A DNA stretch of 64,000 nucleotides. It comes from Ariolimax columbianus. Taxonomy: Eukaryota; Mollusca; Gastropoda; Stylommatophora; Arionidae. Each line of letters begins with the position of its first letter. Position 1 is the first letter of the stretch. Shown one piece after another: positions 10,470 to 22,975 of the stretch. The notes below the pieces were generated by a model that saw only the letters and a program-made list of their open reading frames with translations, was not told where the DNA came from and ran no database searches. The stretch is from NCBI GenBank assembly GCA_036924085.1, contig JAVGWX010000019.1, forward strand, positions 6,589,641 through 6,653,640, given 5' to 3'. Made by a program: the position numbers and the translations under genes.

Positions 10470-11033
10470 CTAGTTACTCGAGACATCTGATGATACCACC
10501 ATAGCCTCAGGATTAGCTAGTTACTCGAGACATCTGATGATACCACCATCGCCTCAGGATTAGCTAGTTACTCGAGACATCTGATGATACCACCATAGCC
10601 TCAGGATTAGCTAGTTACTCGAGACATCTGATGATACCACCATCGCCTCAGGATTAGCTATTTACTCGAGACATCTGATGATACCACCATCGCCTCAGGA
10701 TTAGCTAGTTAATCGAGACATCTGATGATACCACCATCGCCTCAGGATTAGCTAGTTACTCGAGACATCTGATGATACCACCATAGCCTCAGGATTAGCT
10801 AGTTACTCGAGACATCTGATGATACCACCATCGCCTCAGGATTAGCTAGTTACTCGAGACATCTGATGATACCACCATCGCCTCAGGATTAGCTAGTTAC
10901 TCGAGACATCTGATGATACCACCATCGCCTCAGGATTAGCTAGTTACTCGAGACATCTGATGATACCACCATCGCCTCAGGATTAGCTAGTTACTCGAGA
11001 CATCTGATGATACCACCATCGCCTCAGGATTAG
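10470..11033. repeat. 47-bp satellite, 12 copies
   Basis: Twelve head-to-tail units of exactly 47 bp (12 x 47 = 564), each starting ctagttactcgagacatctg. Units differ mainly at one A/C site (catagcc or catcgcc) plus single changes in two units. The near-identity contrasts with the decayed LINEs around it, so the array is recent or homogenised. No tail or duplication of a mobile element is evident at its edges. Confidence 0.95.
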
Positions 11034-12479
11034 CTATCACTCACTGGCCCTTCTGGGTATAAAATCATAGTTCTACTTCTTTTAGGCGAACCATCTACAC
11101 GGGATAACGAACTTCGTCTACCCGGGTTTAGACTCAGAGTTTACCATCTCTTAGATTGTGTGCAAATCAAAGCTAATGAGCCAAATCTGCCTGCCTAGTT
11201 ACACAGCAGGGTACTCGGTCTCGCCTCACAGCTGGTCCTGAAAGAAACACAGAGCAACTCATGATGGAGGTTCTGGGAACACATTAATGTAGGAGAGGTC
11301 ATTGTCAACAACAATCCTGCCCGGCAAGCCGAACACCGAGTTCAGCGGCGATCTACACGTATAAAGGAGAGGTTATAAGACATCATTTCCTTTCCTGTAA
11401 CGACTGGGACGTCTAGGTCCAGACATTGCTACCCTCTAATAGCAATTTTTAGACTAGGGATAATAACAATAATAATACTGTGCTTAAAACTGCGTACCAT
11501 CTTCTTTGGACTTTCGTGTAATTAACAACCATTGAAAGTCAATTCTAAAATATGCACGTCTCATTCTAATCAATCACTGGAACAAGCAATTCTTAACCTT
11601 TTCTTCCTTTCCGGTGAATAATGATACAAAAACACATTTAAAACTGCTTACCTATTCCTGCAAGAGGATAACTATTCTGAACTGGAACTTATAAAACACA
11701 TAAAGTACTACTGTGATTATATGACTTGCAGATTTTTAAACGTCGAATAGGCGCTGTTGAAATTGCTTTTCGTTGACTTCTGCTCTTTTGAACTTATTTG
11801 CGTTTTGATGAAACCTTTCAAGATGAATGACTTCTATTCCGTTATTCATGATTTGTAAAAAGCTGAATGAGCGTTTCTTGAACTGCTGTTCGCTGACTTC
11901 TATGTCGATAACTTTTCTGGGCTGGTCTTTGTAAAAAAAACGAATGATAATTACCCGTTTCAACTTTGTGTCATTCTAAGATCTTCATGTCAGTCGCTGC
12001 CGTTTCAGGTTTCATTCGATGCTTTCTTTTCGACTTTTGCTCGTTGAACCACTTCTTCACTAAATGTATCTGAGTACTAAAACTCCACCATAATATTGTG
12101 CCAAACATCCCATGCTACGCTAGCCATGATAGCGTCAACTCTCGCCTACAACGAACAGTCTATTTTTCTAACTTGAATGGTTAACCAGTCACCAACCCGC
12201 GCTTACTTGGAACCCATTGCTAGAGATATTTTAATTGGTGGTTATTTTATTACAACCTAAAATAGAATTCCAGAGATCCAGATGTCTTTAATATAAAGGT
12301 GTTAGGAACCCTACCTGTGTAGAGGTTCTAAAACTGTACTAAGGGAAAACAAAACATCCCTACTATGTTCACGTTTCTCAACTGGGTGATGTGATTGTGT
12401 GTCACCATTACCACAGCACAATAAAATATCATCGAGTCCGGTATTATACGTATCCGGTATGCGAGGTAGTCAACAATGT
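11034..12479. other. Unassigned AT-rich spacer
   Basis: No recognised gene. It holds one minus-strand frame (11736-11963, listed separately). No repeat match to other parts of the window was noticed. Confidence 0.4.
11736..11963 (-). CDS. Hypothetical 75-codon ORF with an internal duplication
   Basis: Not recognised. The frame holds two similar segments, IEVSEQQFKKRSF and AEVNEKQFQQRLF, about 40 residues apart, so the DNA contains a diverged ~120-bp tandem duplication. It may be only a repeat that happens to be open. No start context or neighbours support expression. Confidence 0.2.
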   Translation of the reverse strand: MKRVIIIRFFYKDQPRKVIDIEVSEQQFKKRSFSFLQIMNNGIEVIHLERFHQNANKFKRAEVNEKQFQQRLFDV

Positions 12480-13260
12480 CATGTACGCAGTCCGATCTTT
12501 CGCGGTAGCGTACCATTTCGGACCTAGGTTTCTCAACATCTCGCCATCGTATGGGCGGGTGACCTAGTGATCATATTCGGCTACCAAAACGGCGGTCTGA
12601 GTGTCCATATGTTTCCTGACATGTGCACCACCTGGCCATCCCAGTGGCTTTTGAGAGACAACGCAGCCTCCACAACGTCTCGAAATAGAGGGCCTCTGAT
12701 TTCAGAATTGTGGATTCGATCTCTGATCGAGATCATGAGTCGAGTCTGTTTTGCATCGCTCGCTGGGTAATGCGTAATTTTTGTTCATCCGCGTAGCAAA
12801 GATTCTACACTTCACATACATCGATCATTGCTGGTACGTCCGCAGAATTGAGCATCCCCATAAAATGGTGTCTTTCAGAAGCATGAGTGCATGCGTTATG
12901 GTATTGATGTTAGACCAGGTAGCAAGTCTTGGTTTGGAAATGTCCATGTATAGGGTCTGTGTGGATTTTATTTCCTGCCCCAAGTTAATGAAGGCGCTGA
13001 CATCTTCGACCGGTTTAGGAAGCATTGCGTTTTCTTGTTGTTCATTTATATTCCGACACCTCTACCGACCTCATCCAGTAACTTCAGTGAGTGTTGGACC
13101 TCGTCGGTGGTGCGGCTGATGTCGTCAGCAAAGAGCAGGCTGGTGAGCCTTTCCCCATCTACATGTATCGCTCTATTGGCTAAACTCACATGTATATACA
13201 TATATTTCGTCTGCGGAAGCTGGACTGTATACTTTGGACACGCATGGAGGTAAAACCCCT
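12480..13260 (-). mobile_element. LINE remnant, RT active site to C-terminus
   Basis: Minus strand in changing frames: GERLTSLLFADDI near 13150 (the FADD RT active site), MNNKKTQ, then INLGQEI and ALMLLKD at 12825-13025, followed by VCEVWSL and CGGCVVSQKPLGWPGGACQE text. The order matches the palm-thumb and W-GH region of RTE-like LINEs. 5' truncated, no intact ORF. Confidence 0.65.
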
Positions 13261-13421
13261 TCTAAACAGCTTACTGCGACGAATAATCTACATTCACCGA
13301 CATCGAAGTTCTCTCGAGGGCTGATTTGCCCAACATCCATGGATGGCTAGAAAACGTACAACTTAGATGAGCCTGTCAAAGACGCCTCCCAAAGAGGCTC
13401 TACTGGAAACTGAGAGAAAAA

Positions 13422-13592
13422 AGGTGCGGTCAGAGGCGTTAAAAGAAATTTTTTTAAAGAGAGAATAGGCGCGAGCAGGGGCGCTAAAAATTATTTTCAA
13501 CAGAGAGGATAGGCGCGAGTAGGGACAGTAAAAAAACTTTTTTTAAAGATACGATAAGCGCGAGCAGGGACGCTAAAAGACACTTTATAAAG
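13422..13592. repeat. 44-bp tandem repeat, about 4 diverged copies
   Basis: Units of 44-46 bp keyed on ggcgcgagcaggggcgctaa followed by an A/T-rich stretch and a gagaggata-like end. The first copy begins as ggtcagaggcgttaa. Far more diverged than the 47-bp satellite. Confidence 0.75.
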
Positions 13593-15439
13593 ACAATCTG
13601 GGGGACACAGAGAAAAAGTGATAGTAGATATTACCACCTCAGAAAAACAAATCTGACTGGAGGAGCGCAGTCGAAGCGAGTATAGCTAGCAGCGTAGACC
13701 ACCGTGTTGTGAAAACCCAGAGCAGACGCGAGACCCGAAAATCACGAGCAGGAAGAATATGATCACTTTCTGACCTCTTATGCCCGTTATGCCACATATG
13801 TTTTCGTTCTACCATTGGCCTGTTCAGCTACATGTGGACCAACATCCAACAGGGACATATGTGACAAGCATCATGTCGACGGTCCGTATCGATAACAATG
13901 AACATCTGTTATTATTAGTATATATATATATATAAATCTGGAAAAGATGGCGCAATAACTGGCCGCGAGTCTACATTTCTCTGTTTTGGATCATTATGGT
14001 TTCCGCCAGACCACAGATTTGCATGGAATTCACGCTAGTCGACGACTAGTGTGGTAACCCTGAGGCAAAATCTGCATCCTATGCTATCTCCAGTCGTCTC
14101 GATGAATATCTTGCCACTGACAAAAGGTAGCTTAGGCTCTGTGAATGAGGTTGACAAAAGGTGCAGTTTCTTCCTCACTTTAATCCAAATCACCGCGCAA
14201 GTCACCCATTTCAGCGGACACAGCAAGAGATACGACTGTTCACACGGCTGAACAAAGAGAGTGGTCTTCATCACTTGTGATGGACAACTATTATATAAAT
14301 ATATATATATAATTATGAACATAATATACATTTCATATAGACAAGTCAAACCAAGAGCACGTGCACGTGTGTTTCATGCCACCTTACCATTCACACTTTT
14401 GCTCAATTGAACTCGTTTAAGCAAATGTTAAGAAGAGAGTATCATCTAGAATCTGGTTAAACATGCGTTTTTGTTCTGTAAATTGATTTGTGTTGAGCTT
14501 TTGGGAGAGTATAAAATAATATTCTTTCATTTACAACTTAATTTAATGTCTTGCATCAGCAGTTTTAGAGATGTAGGCTGTTAAACAAGCCTGGCGTCAG
14601 TCCCAAAACATGAAGACAACAATTGAGAATGGCTGCCGGTTACTAGTTTCAATTTAGTACTCCCCTAGAATTTAGTTAATAAAACAAAGATAATGGGTTT
14701 TCAAGCTTCCATAAAAAATATATAACATAATGAAAAATCCCCACTTTTGTCCCCTCATGTAATGCAAATGACATGATGTTAGTCAACTTTTAGCTTAAGA
14801 AAATGTAATGTTTAAAGAAAAACAGTTTTCTGAGATATTTCGGAAATTAAATCATGTCGTGACGCAACGATAAGAAAAACAGTAAGTAAGAAACGTACGT
14901 TTATTAGCGAAAGGGCTACTAAAGTAGCAGGTGTCGAACTATGTGACAATGTATCTATTGGACTATAGTATAGGCCTCTTCACACATTCTGGGAAACATA
15001 ACAATATGGGCATCGAATCTTTTAAAAGTCTACTGACCGCACTCACTCGGTCAGAAATGAAGAGAGACAAATTGTATGATCTTGTGAATCAGATTCAATT
15101 TTAATTGAACATCACAATGTTCAAGATGAGTTGGATGGAAGGCAGTATAATAATTGGCATTTGAAGACTCCATTAAAAAATATTTAATTGCAGATCCTAT
15201 TTGTCAGTTTTGTTTAGTCAATGTACAACTGCTAGAGACAACGAGGAAGGTCCAAGGCAGTGAGTTTGAGTTTCATTTTACAACAATCAATTGTAATATA
15301 CATCAATTTCGTCATGCCATCACATATACATGTGGGCAATGTATGTGTGAATCCAACAATATAAACAAAAATGTCTCTTAACTCAATGAAATCAATAATT
15401 TAAGCCAAACAGACATCGATCACACGTGTTAAACGGCGA
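13593..15439. other. Unassigned spacer
   Basis: No recognised gene or element. Short AT microsatellites at about 13919-13933 and 14296-14311. Open frames at 14035-14349 (-) and 15154-15381 (+) carry no known motif. Confidence 0.4.
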
Positions 15440-16356
15440 TAATATAAACCATACTGGAGCCGCATACTAGAAAAACTACGTGGTGACCTACATGAATCAA
15501 GAGAAACCATGGAAGAAAGCCCTACATAAGAAAACATCCAGATGCAGAATAAGAAAGAAAATACCTTCAATGAACATAACAAGTTCGAAATACAAAGTAG
15601 TTGACACGAAAAGACCAGCAGCGTTAACATGGACATAGGCACACTAAAGCTATGGAAGCTAACAAAATACAGGACAGATGGAGGAAAATATTTTAGCAGA
15701 CTCATACACAGACGGAAGTAATACAACAATCATGCAAGAGCGCATCAAACAAGGTCACATACTGAGACCAAAAATAAGCTAAATCACCAAAACCCAGTCA
15801 CATGAATGCAGCCATCTCTTGTAATGATAGAACTAAATGTCTCCATAAACAAACTAATTCTTAAGAAAGCGACATGGTTAGACATATTTGACCCACAGCC
15901 AGACACAAGCTTCTCATACTTTACCAATTATAGAGCACCGGAATAATCCGAGACAAATTGCGAGAACCAATCATACCCCCTTAAGAAAGAAACAACAAGA
16001 TAAAACAAAGTAGTTAAGCTACAGACCAATCAGCGTAATGAGCTGACTGGGCAAGGTCACGGAGAGGATTGTCAACACGAGACTAATAGCACACCTGGGA
16101 AAGGTCATGGAGAGAATTGTACACAAGAGACAAATGACATACCTGGAAAAATTGTATACTAGATAACTCACCTGGTACAGAAGAAATTGCTAAAGAAGAA
16201 ATACGTAATGGCAGTCTTTGTAGACCTAACAAAAACATTCTATAGTGTGTGGAAAGACGGACTTCTCTAAGTGGAAGAGAGCAAATTCATTTGGATAAGT
16301 GATTTCCTCCGCTATTGAACAGTAGGAGTGAAGCTAGATGATGATTCTGAGACACC

Positions 16357-17067
16357 GTGGCACTCTCACAGCAATGTCGAGCCAAATCATCTACTTTTTA
16401 CATCATGTTCATCAATGATATAGTGGAGACAATTCCTAAGCATATCTCCAGGACTTTCCATGCATATGATCTTGCAGCATGGTGTGCTGCAGAAAACCTA
16501 CTCACGACTACACACAGGAGGCATGGAGCACTACATATTAACGGAAAACATACGTCAGACTGTGGCATCCAAATAAATACCTCAAATACCCTAATAACAT
16601 TCGTTTCGTTATCCAACCGGAAAGAAACATTCAAACTAAAACTACAGGAAAGGGAAATCACATATAAAGAAAACCCTACACGTCTTTTCGTAAAGTTAGA
16701 CAAATGGCTCACCTGGAAACCACACATGAACAACATAGAACAAAGACCAACAAGAAAGCTCTCCCTAATGATGAAGTTGGAAGGCACAAGATGGAGAGCA
16801 AACAGTCGCATTCTCAAAAAATTATTAGTCAGGCCAGATCTGGAATTCGGCATGTCAGTCTGGGACACATCATCAAAAAACAAATACAGAAATACAAATC
16901 GCATACCTCAGGTGGATTTAATAGTACCTCAATCCAGGCAAATGAAACGCACACCAAACTCATACACTTGCATTGTAGTCGACAAGAGAAAGCGGCTTGT
17001 GCACAGCGAGAAGTTACGACGCATGCAAAAACCATACAATGCCTGCCAAACACCAAAATACATGTAA
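16357..17067 (+). pseudogene. RT distal domain of the second I-like LINE
   Basis: The longest open stretch here, 236 codons. It begins just before MFINDIVETIP and carries an RT active site decayed from FADDLA to HAYDLA, so both catalytic Asp codons are compromised. It then has TWKPHMNNIEQR and RPDLEFGMSVWDTSSKN, matching the YTGRVRPVLEYGIAAWTT thumb block of element N. Confidence 0.75.
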
Positions 17068-17275
17068 AGAAAGGTGGTAAAAAACTAACTGCATTCACAC
17101 ATCACAACAAATATACAGCTGCCACAGAACCAAAATACATGTAAACAAAGGTTGTAAAGAACTAACTGCACACATCACAACAAATATATAGCTGCCACAG
17201 AACCAAAACACATGTAAACAAAGGTTGTAAAGAACTAACTGCATTCACACATCACAACAAATATATAGCATCCAC
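17040..17275. repeat. ~77-bp tandem repeat, 3 copies
   Basis: Three units beginning acatgtaaa-aaaggt-gtaaa and containing aactaactgca, cacatcacaacaaatata and gccacagaacc. Units are 73-77 bp. It lies between the RT and RNH remains of the same LINE, so it duplicates connector sequence. Confidence 0.8.
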
Positions 17276-18064
17276 AGAGAATTCCTCCCAGGTAAAAGCA
17301 CTGCAACAGAGATGATGTCGGACTGTGAGGAGCCAAACCACTATCGATATTAACTTTCCATTAACACAGAGGTGCCCGGAATAGAAAACAAAATACCATC
17401 AGGACACCTGCCACCTAAGAGCCAAGGCTCAATAGGTGATTGAAGGCAAATGCAACTCCAAACAATGGACAAATGTGTACATAGATGGATCTATAGAAGG
17501 GGCGGCAAAGATGGTGGTAGAGGCATCGTTATAAAACAACAAAAACGGAAAGATAACCCATAAGCCGTTTAGAACATGGGACATTTCTTCTCTCCTAAGG
17601 ACAGAATCAATGGCACATTTTCAATAACCGAACATTGTCACCAAATTGGAAGCTCAAACACACGGGAGGATAGTTATCTTCACTGACTGTAAAGAACACA
17701 ACAAATGAGGAAATAGTACATACAATCAGAACAGAACTAAATGTCATTCAAAAGATATAAAAGATCACTACAGTTGATCCCCTCTAATTGTGGAATTACG
17801 TGAAACGATATAGCGGATGTACCATACAAAGTATGTGGAAACATAAAACAATGCACCCATAAAATGCGATATAAGGAGGCAGAAACCATCATTCGCAGCC
17901 AGTATAACATTGAATGGGAGAAATAAATTGGAGAAAGTAATAGTCCAGACCCAATCCACCAGCTTCAAAGACACCAGCAAACTGCAATCTTCCGCATGAT
18001 AACAGGGTCATTGCAGACTACTGGACCACATATAGCAGCGCTCAACATCTCCGGAATAAATAAA

Positions 18065-18260
18065 TCTCCATGTGGGACAGGAGTCCAGACCCCTGAACAC
18101 GTACTTCAAGAATGGCCATGTAGAACAGAAGTCCAGACCCCTGAACACGTACTTCAAGAATCTCCATGTGGGACAGGAGTCCATATCCCTGAACATGTAC
18201 TTCAAGAATCGCCATGTGGGACAGGAGTCCATATCCCTGAACACGTACTTCAAGAATGCC
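18065..18260 (+). repeat. ~51-bp tandem repeat multiplying the Cys/His knuckle
   Basis: Four in-frame units of about 51 bp, each encoding PCGTGVQTPEHVLQE or a variant (PCRTEVQ, PCGTGVHIPEH). The single counterpart in element N is CPCGTGKMTAEHLLQNC. The reading frame stays open across all four (17996-18274). Confidence 0.85.
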
Positions 18261-18439
18261 CGGCCTACGAATAACTAAGATGCCAGACCTAGCCAAATGG
18301 AACCGAGCTGAGGCAAAAACTATGAGGCCACCGCTCAGACCTCGGAAAGACTGTGGACGTCATTCTGACAATATGATTGAATATTTAACAGGCTCAGATA
18401 AGCCCGAACGCTGAAGAAGAAGAAGAGGAAAAAAGAATA

Positions 18440-19610
18440 TGGCTGCTGCAAACCTGGAAGAATTACGTCCAAATCATCGTATTTCATCAGCTAGTTCTGT
18501 CGGTTATCGACTACGGACTGTACATCCTCACATTAACCAGGAAACAGTGAAAGGTTGGAACGCATCCACAATGAAGTTATGCATCTAGTTTTGGGATGTA
18601 CTAGAGACACCCAGATTGTGATGGTGCGGTACATCTTGAGATTGTTATGGGTGACATTAAGATTTAAACTGACACAAGCCTAAGTCTATATGCGTGTCAC
18701 CATAGACACGCTGCACCTTCTGTAAAGTAGTATCTCAGACATCAAGGGATCAAGAATCAAAAGAGAGGCGGCATGGATGGCACAGGCAGAGACAAAAATC
18801 AGGCATAGCTCCCCAACTGAGACGATAGCCAATGGGTAAGATTAGAACACCACAAAGTCATCAAAACAACCAATGAATACACAAAATGGGACAACGAGAG
18901 AGGAGAGCAAGAGGTGAATCTGTTGATAAAGAAGAGCACGCAGCTTTGGGATGCCGTCATAAAGTGATGCCGATGGATCAGTTCGGCTCAATTAACATCA
19001 GGCTGGGGCTTTTCGGCTAAAATGAGAGGATATATTGTTGCTGAGTGCAGTAGGCCATACATGTCAAAAACCTCCACTATGAGAATGGAGTTGGAAGCAG
19101 TGATAAGAACCCTGAGATGGATATGTGATACTTCTTTAACAAATGCAGTCATCTTGAAATATGCACACGCCGTACTTTAAAATTTGCAGAAGGGTTATCT
19201 TAGGTTCGATTGGATAGCAGCTGTAGAGGTCTCTAGGGTTGACAAGGATTAATTACCTTTCTCATGCAAAGTGTTCATGGCAACGAAAAAGCTGTCACCA
19301 TGGCTCCACAAGCCCCCATCATGGACACGTTAATTAAGTGAGTGAGTGCCATTTTGTAATCAATAAATTGCCGCCTGTTGGATGAAAATGCTGCAATAGT
19401 CGAACCATCAATCCACAGGCTGCAGACTTTTGACATTAAATGAGGTACGAGTGGATTCGGGTGCATGAGAGGACAGATCTAGAGAGTGTACAACCAGAGA
19501 ACTACAGGGACAATCAGCATCCACAACCTGCCTCGTTTGCTAAGAGAGACTGAGAACGTATGGGTATGTCCGGATTGCAGTGACGTCGATTCTTAGAAAC
19601 ATAAACTGAA
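18440..19610 (+). mobile_element. Third RNH-bearing LINE family, thumb to C-terminus
   Basis: Reads VIDYGLYILTLT and ASSFGMY.RHP (thumb), SGWGFSAKMRGYIVAE and STMRMELEAVIRTLRWI (RNH first strands and Glu helix), then HGNEKAVTMA (His/Asp block), IHRLQTFDIK, RVYNQRTTGTISIHNL and VWVCPDC. This order fits the C-terminus of Jockey/I-type LINEs with RNH. The 3' part has a relative at 26330-26760. Frameshifted. Confidence 0.7.
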
Positions 19611-20300
19611 ACAGAATGAATTATGTACGAAATACAGTTTACACATCACGATTGAGGAAGCTGAAGTTGTGACCATTGCAAGAAACAAAATAGAAACAGA
19701 TATTTTACTAAACCAATAAGTAAAGGGAAACAGGTGAAACATTTCACGTTTCTGGGTAACATTAGTAACACAACTAAACTGATGACAAATCAGACATCGA
19801 AATCCAACATAGATGCAATAAAGCAAGTTAAACAAGTTGGTAAATGTCTCCGATATCATAATGTAAATACCTGACAATGGATACAAAACGAACGCGATAA
19901 AACACGATATTCCTACCCACTTTGTGATATCAGTATCAACATTGGAAATTGACAAGCAAAGATAAAAGAAACATTGTAACAATAGAGATGAAATGCATGC
20001 ACATAATGCTTTGAGCAACAAGCATTAATAAAATCATAAACATATATATTACAAAACAAGTATGTACAACACCAGTGCTTGACCTGCTCAAGAGACAGCA
20101 AACCAAATTGTTCGACCGCGTGCCACGTGCAACACATGATACTATCCCTCAGAAGGCATTGCTTCGCAGATACAATAGAGGGATACATAGCTAAGGGCGA
20201 ACAACGCAAAATATAGTTAAAAGAAATAAAAGAAGCAGTTCGGCTCCCTGCGTATGAAACGCATACAATGGCCAAGTCAAGAAACAATTTCAAAATTTAA
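19611..20300 (+). mobile_element. LINE remnant, RT connection region
   Basis: Reads VVTIARNKIETDI and, in a shifted frame, HFTFLGN and SKSNIDAIKQV, resembling the KTK..VIARNK and V..F.YLGS block after the RT active site. Highly decayed; no tail identified. Confidence 0.45.
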
Positions 20301-20504
20301 TGATGAAAGGCACACGCATGACAAACGCGAAAAGAAAAGAAAATACTTAACAAAGAGTTAAAACAAAATACAAATTACCTTGAAAACAGCACTAGAAGAA
20401 AAGGAAGGAAAAACCTCTCATTTTACATTGACAAAACATAGCAACCGATCTTGGATGCGGAAATAAAAAGCAAGTGAACAATTCAGAACAATTTGTTTGG
20501 TTAA

Positions 20505-21440
20505 GAAGATGTCCTGTATTTCGGTTTTGGACATAAAAAGTAGATTGCAAAAGGGATCGGTTTTGGGACCAATTTTATTCTTTATATACATAAGCTACTT
20601 GGACATTGATCGCCACATTCGTTAATGGCACGATACTATACAATAGTGTCTAATCTAAAGCAGAGGTTGAAATATTGAAATCAGATTCAGATACAATTTG
20701 GTAATGATCTGTGAGCTGGCAAATGGAGTTTTTTTGTAGATACATGTACAGTCCGCCTTTTGGGTAGATCTAATATGGTTCATCATTGCATAACAATATT
20801 AGCATGATAGAAAAGTAAAGGGACATAGGGGTAATAATAGATCATACAGGTAAAGTTAGTGAACAAGTCCAGGTAGCATTGGCACAAACAAATGCTAGGT
20901 TAGGTATGATAAACATTAATATTAAACATAGGGGCAAGGAAGTGATTGTCATACTGTATAAAGCAGTTAGACCTAGATTGAAGTACTGTGTACAGGTGTG
21001 GAGTCCTTATCGTTGAGGGGATATAAACATCCTGAAAATGATACAAAGACAAGCGACAGTTGATGGTTGCATTCCAGAATTACAGTTATGAGAAAAGACT
21101 AAAACAATTCGACCTGCTTGGTTTACAACAAGATAAATGTTTAAGGTAACTTACTCCAGGTTTATACGATACGTAAAGGAAATGGTAAATTAGACTATAA
21201 CCGTTTATTTTCACACAAAAAACACCTACAAGAAAAATACAAATTAGCTAAAGTAAGGTCCAGATTAGATATTAGGAAATGTATGTTTAATCAGAGAGTG
21301 ATGAATGCATGAAGTAGTGGAGGAGATGGCAAAAAATGCATTTATGAAAACATTGGAAGCACTTTGCTTTTAGAGCAAGGAAATGTAAATGAAACTCGAT
21401 GTACACGAAGTCTTTATAGTATTCTAAACCAGTATAAAGA
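20505..21440 (+). mobile_element. CR1-like LINE 3' fragment
   Basis: Reads QKGSVLGPILFFIYIS (RT motif B region), WQMEF, RDIGVIIDHTGKVSEQVQVAL, GKEVIVILYKAVRPRLKYCVQVWSPY, MIQRQATV and LDIRKCMFNQRVM. This is the distal RT and C-terminus of a CR1-like LINE and the same family as the split element at 29255-42690. Frameshifted. Confidence 0.75.
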
Positions 21441-22499
21441 CGTTAAGTTATATTCAATGACTAGTATGCGTGAATCTAGTACTTTTTTTAAAGAAGCAGA
21501 CATTATAGTAACAGGATTGGAATAAGAAACTACGTGACAAGACATATCCCAAATAAAGAAAACACTGATAAAACATAATCACCATTTATCACAAAAAGTT
21601 ATGTAATAAACACACACAACATCTCTACTTACTCAAATGTTGATACAAAATAATTATCTAACTCATGTGTACCAGTTTTTAATAACAAGACTAGATTAAA
21701 TGGTGAAATATATACACTTTGTTAGCAAATGTCAAAAGCGGTGTTTCAGCATAACACATGTTAGTGTTCCTGGTCCTGAGAGAAAGCGTTTAGAAGATGT
21801 TTAATTATGAAATCAGACAACGTTTGGAGTTCTGCTTAGCAGCGTCGGCAACACTGGTAAAACACATCTGCAGTCACTGAACTGATAAACTGAGCACCAT
21901 GACTCAAAACTGAATGTGCATGAATTGGTAATAGATGTATTGTTTCTCAGCAAAAACAGACAGCATAAGGACAACACTACCCATGAAGACAACACTACTG
22001 AAGGTCACCGAATATCCTTTACCATAGGAATAGGTCAATGAAACCGTACATATCGATTTGTAAATAAGTCGTATGACAGTTGAGTATATGAGTTCAGTAA
22101 TCTGCAACAGATAAGTGGCAGACTGAGTATTACTGAAGAAAACTATCCAACAGAATTGCGTCAACATGTCGACACAGATGGATGAAATGCTGTTAAGAAA
22201 GAAAGTTCGGGCATCTGTCTCATGTCCATAAAACTAATATGAGACCAAGAAGAAGTATTCGCACTACTCAATTCTGTTCTAATTATAGATGTGTAACAAC
22301 ACGTCAACAAGAGGTCAATGATTCATGTCAGCATTCACGATTGCTGCCAGGCGGGCACCTTCACAGACACATTGTCTACACGACACGATCTCATGGGTGG
22401 TAAACGTCCAAATATCAGAAATGAATTAAGCAACGTAACTTCCACAAAGCGAACCATGCTTCAGTGGTTATCATCCCATTGCGTCTTAGTAGATACGTT
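21441..22499. other. Unassigned AT-rich spacer
   Basis: No gene or family match seen. Short open frames only. Confidence 0.4.
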
Positions 22500-22975
22500 T
22501 GTAAAAAAAAGAGGAGATGGAAGCTACTAACAAAAAGGAGCAAGACTAGGCCGACTTTCTGGTATAAAGAATGCACGCACAAATGGTGATTAAAGAGGCC
22601 AAATCTAAATTTTAAAAGAGTATGGAGAACTTATAAATTCGGAATGCAAAATTGCAACAAGAAACGTATGCATGAGAATCAAAAATATAAGATGCAGATA
22701 TGATTACGACAATCCAACAAAAATTATTAATGACGACAAAGGAATCTCAATAAACGATCAATAACTGGTCATGAACAGATTACAGCAATACTTTAAAAAA
22801 ACTTCTCAACTTTCCAACAACTGGGAACAATGACAAATCAGATATCAACGTTAACATAAGTAAGGAGTTAGAACTAAACATCACTCTTTCATGAATCAGA
22901 AATGTTTGTCAAGCTGTTTCACTCAACAAATGTCCAGGGCCTGATGAAATTTCTGTTGTTTTAATTATAGCGGCC
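22500..22975 (+). mobile_element. LINE APE-RT linker remnant
   Basis: Contains FWYKECTHKW, INDDKGISIND, NRLQQYFKK and, in another frame, AVSLNKCPGPDEIS, the AL..LK-GKAPGPDGI motif that precedes RT. Too short to place in a clade. Confidence 0.5.

Larger units (their letters stand above)
15440..18430 (+). mobile_element. Second RNH-bearing I-clade-like LINE with (GAA)n tail
   Basis: A diverged relative of element N. Text in order: an APE-RT linker near 15500-15730, RPISVMS and LGKVTERIVNTRL near 16030, VFVDLTKTFYSVWKDGL near 16220, MFINDIVETIP near 16410, a thumb to 17067, YIDGS of RNH near 17480, and a multiplied Cys/His motif at 18065-18260. It ends in a GAA-type tail at 18412-18430. Many stops; dead. 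Confidence 0.75.

Noticed and set aside
10470..11033. CRISPR-like array
   Set aside because: Units are contiguous with no unique spacers, and the window is eukaryotic. It is a satellite.
18008..18296. Minus-strand repeat proteins at 18008-18253 and 18042-18296
   Set aside because: Antisense reading of the 51-bp repeat, whose + strand encodes the Cys/His knuckle.
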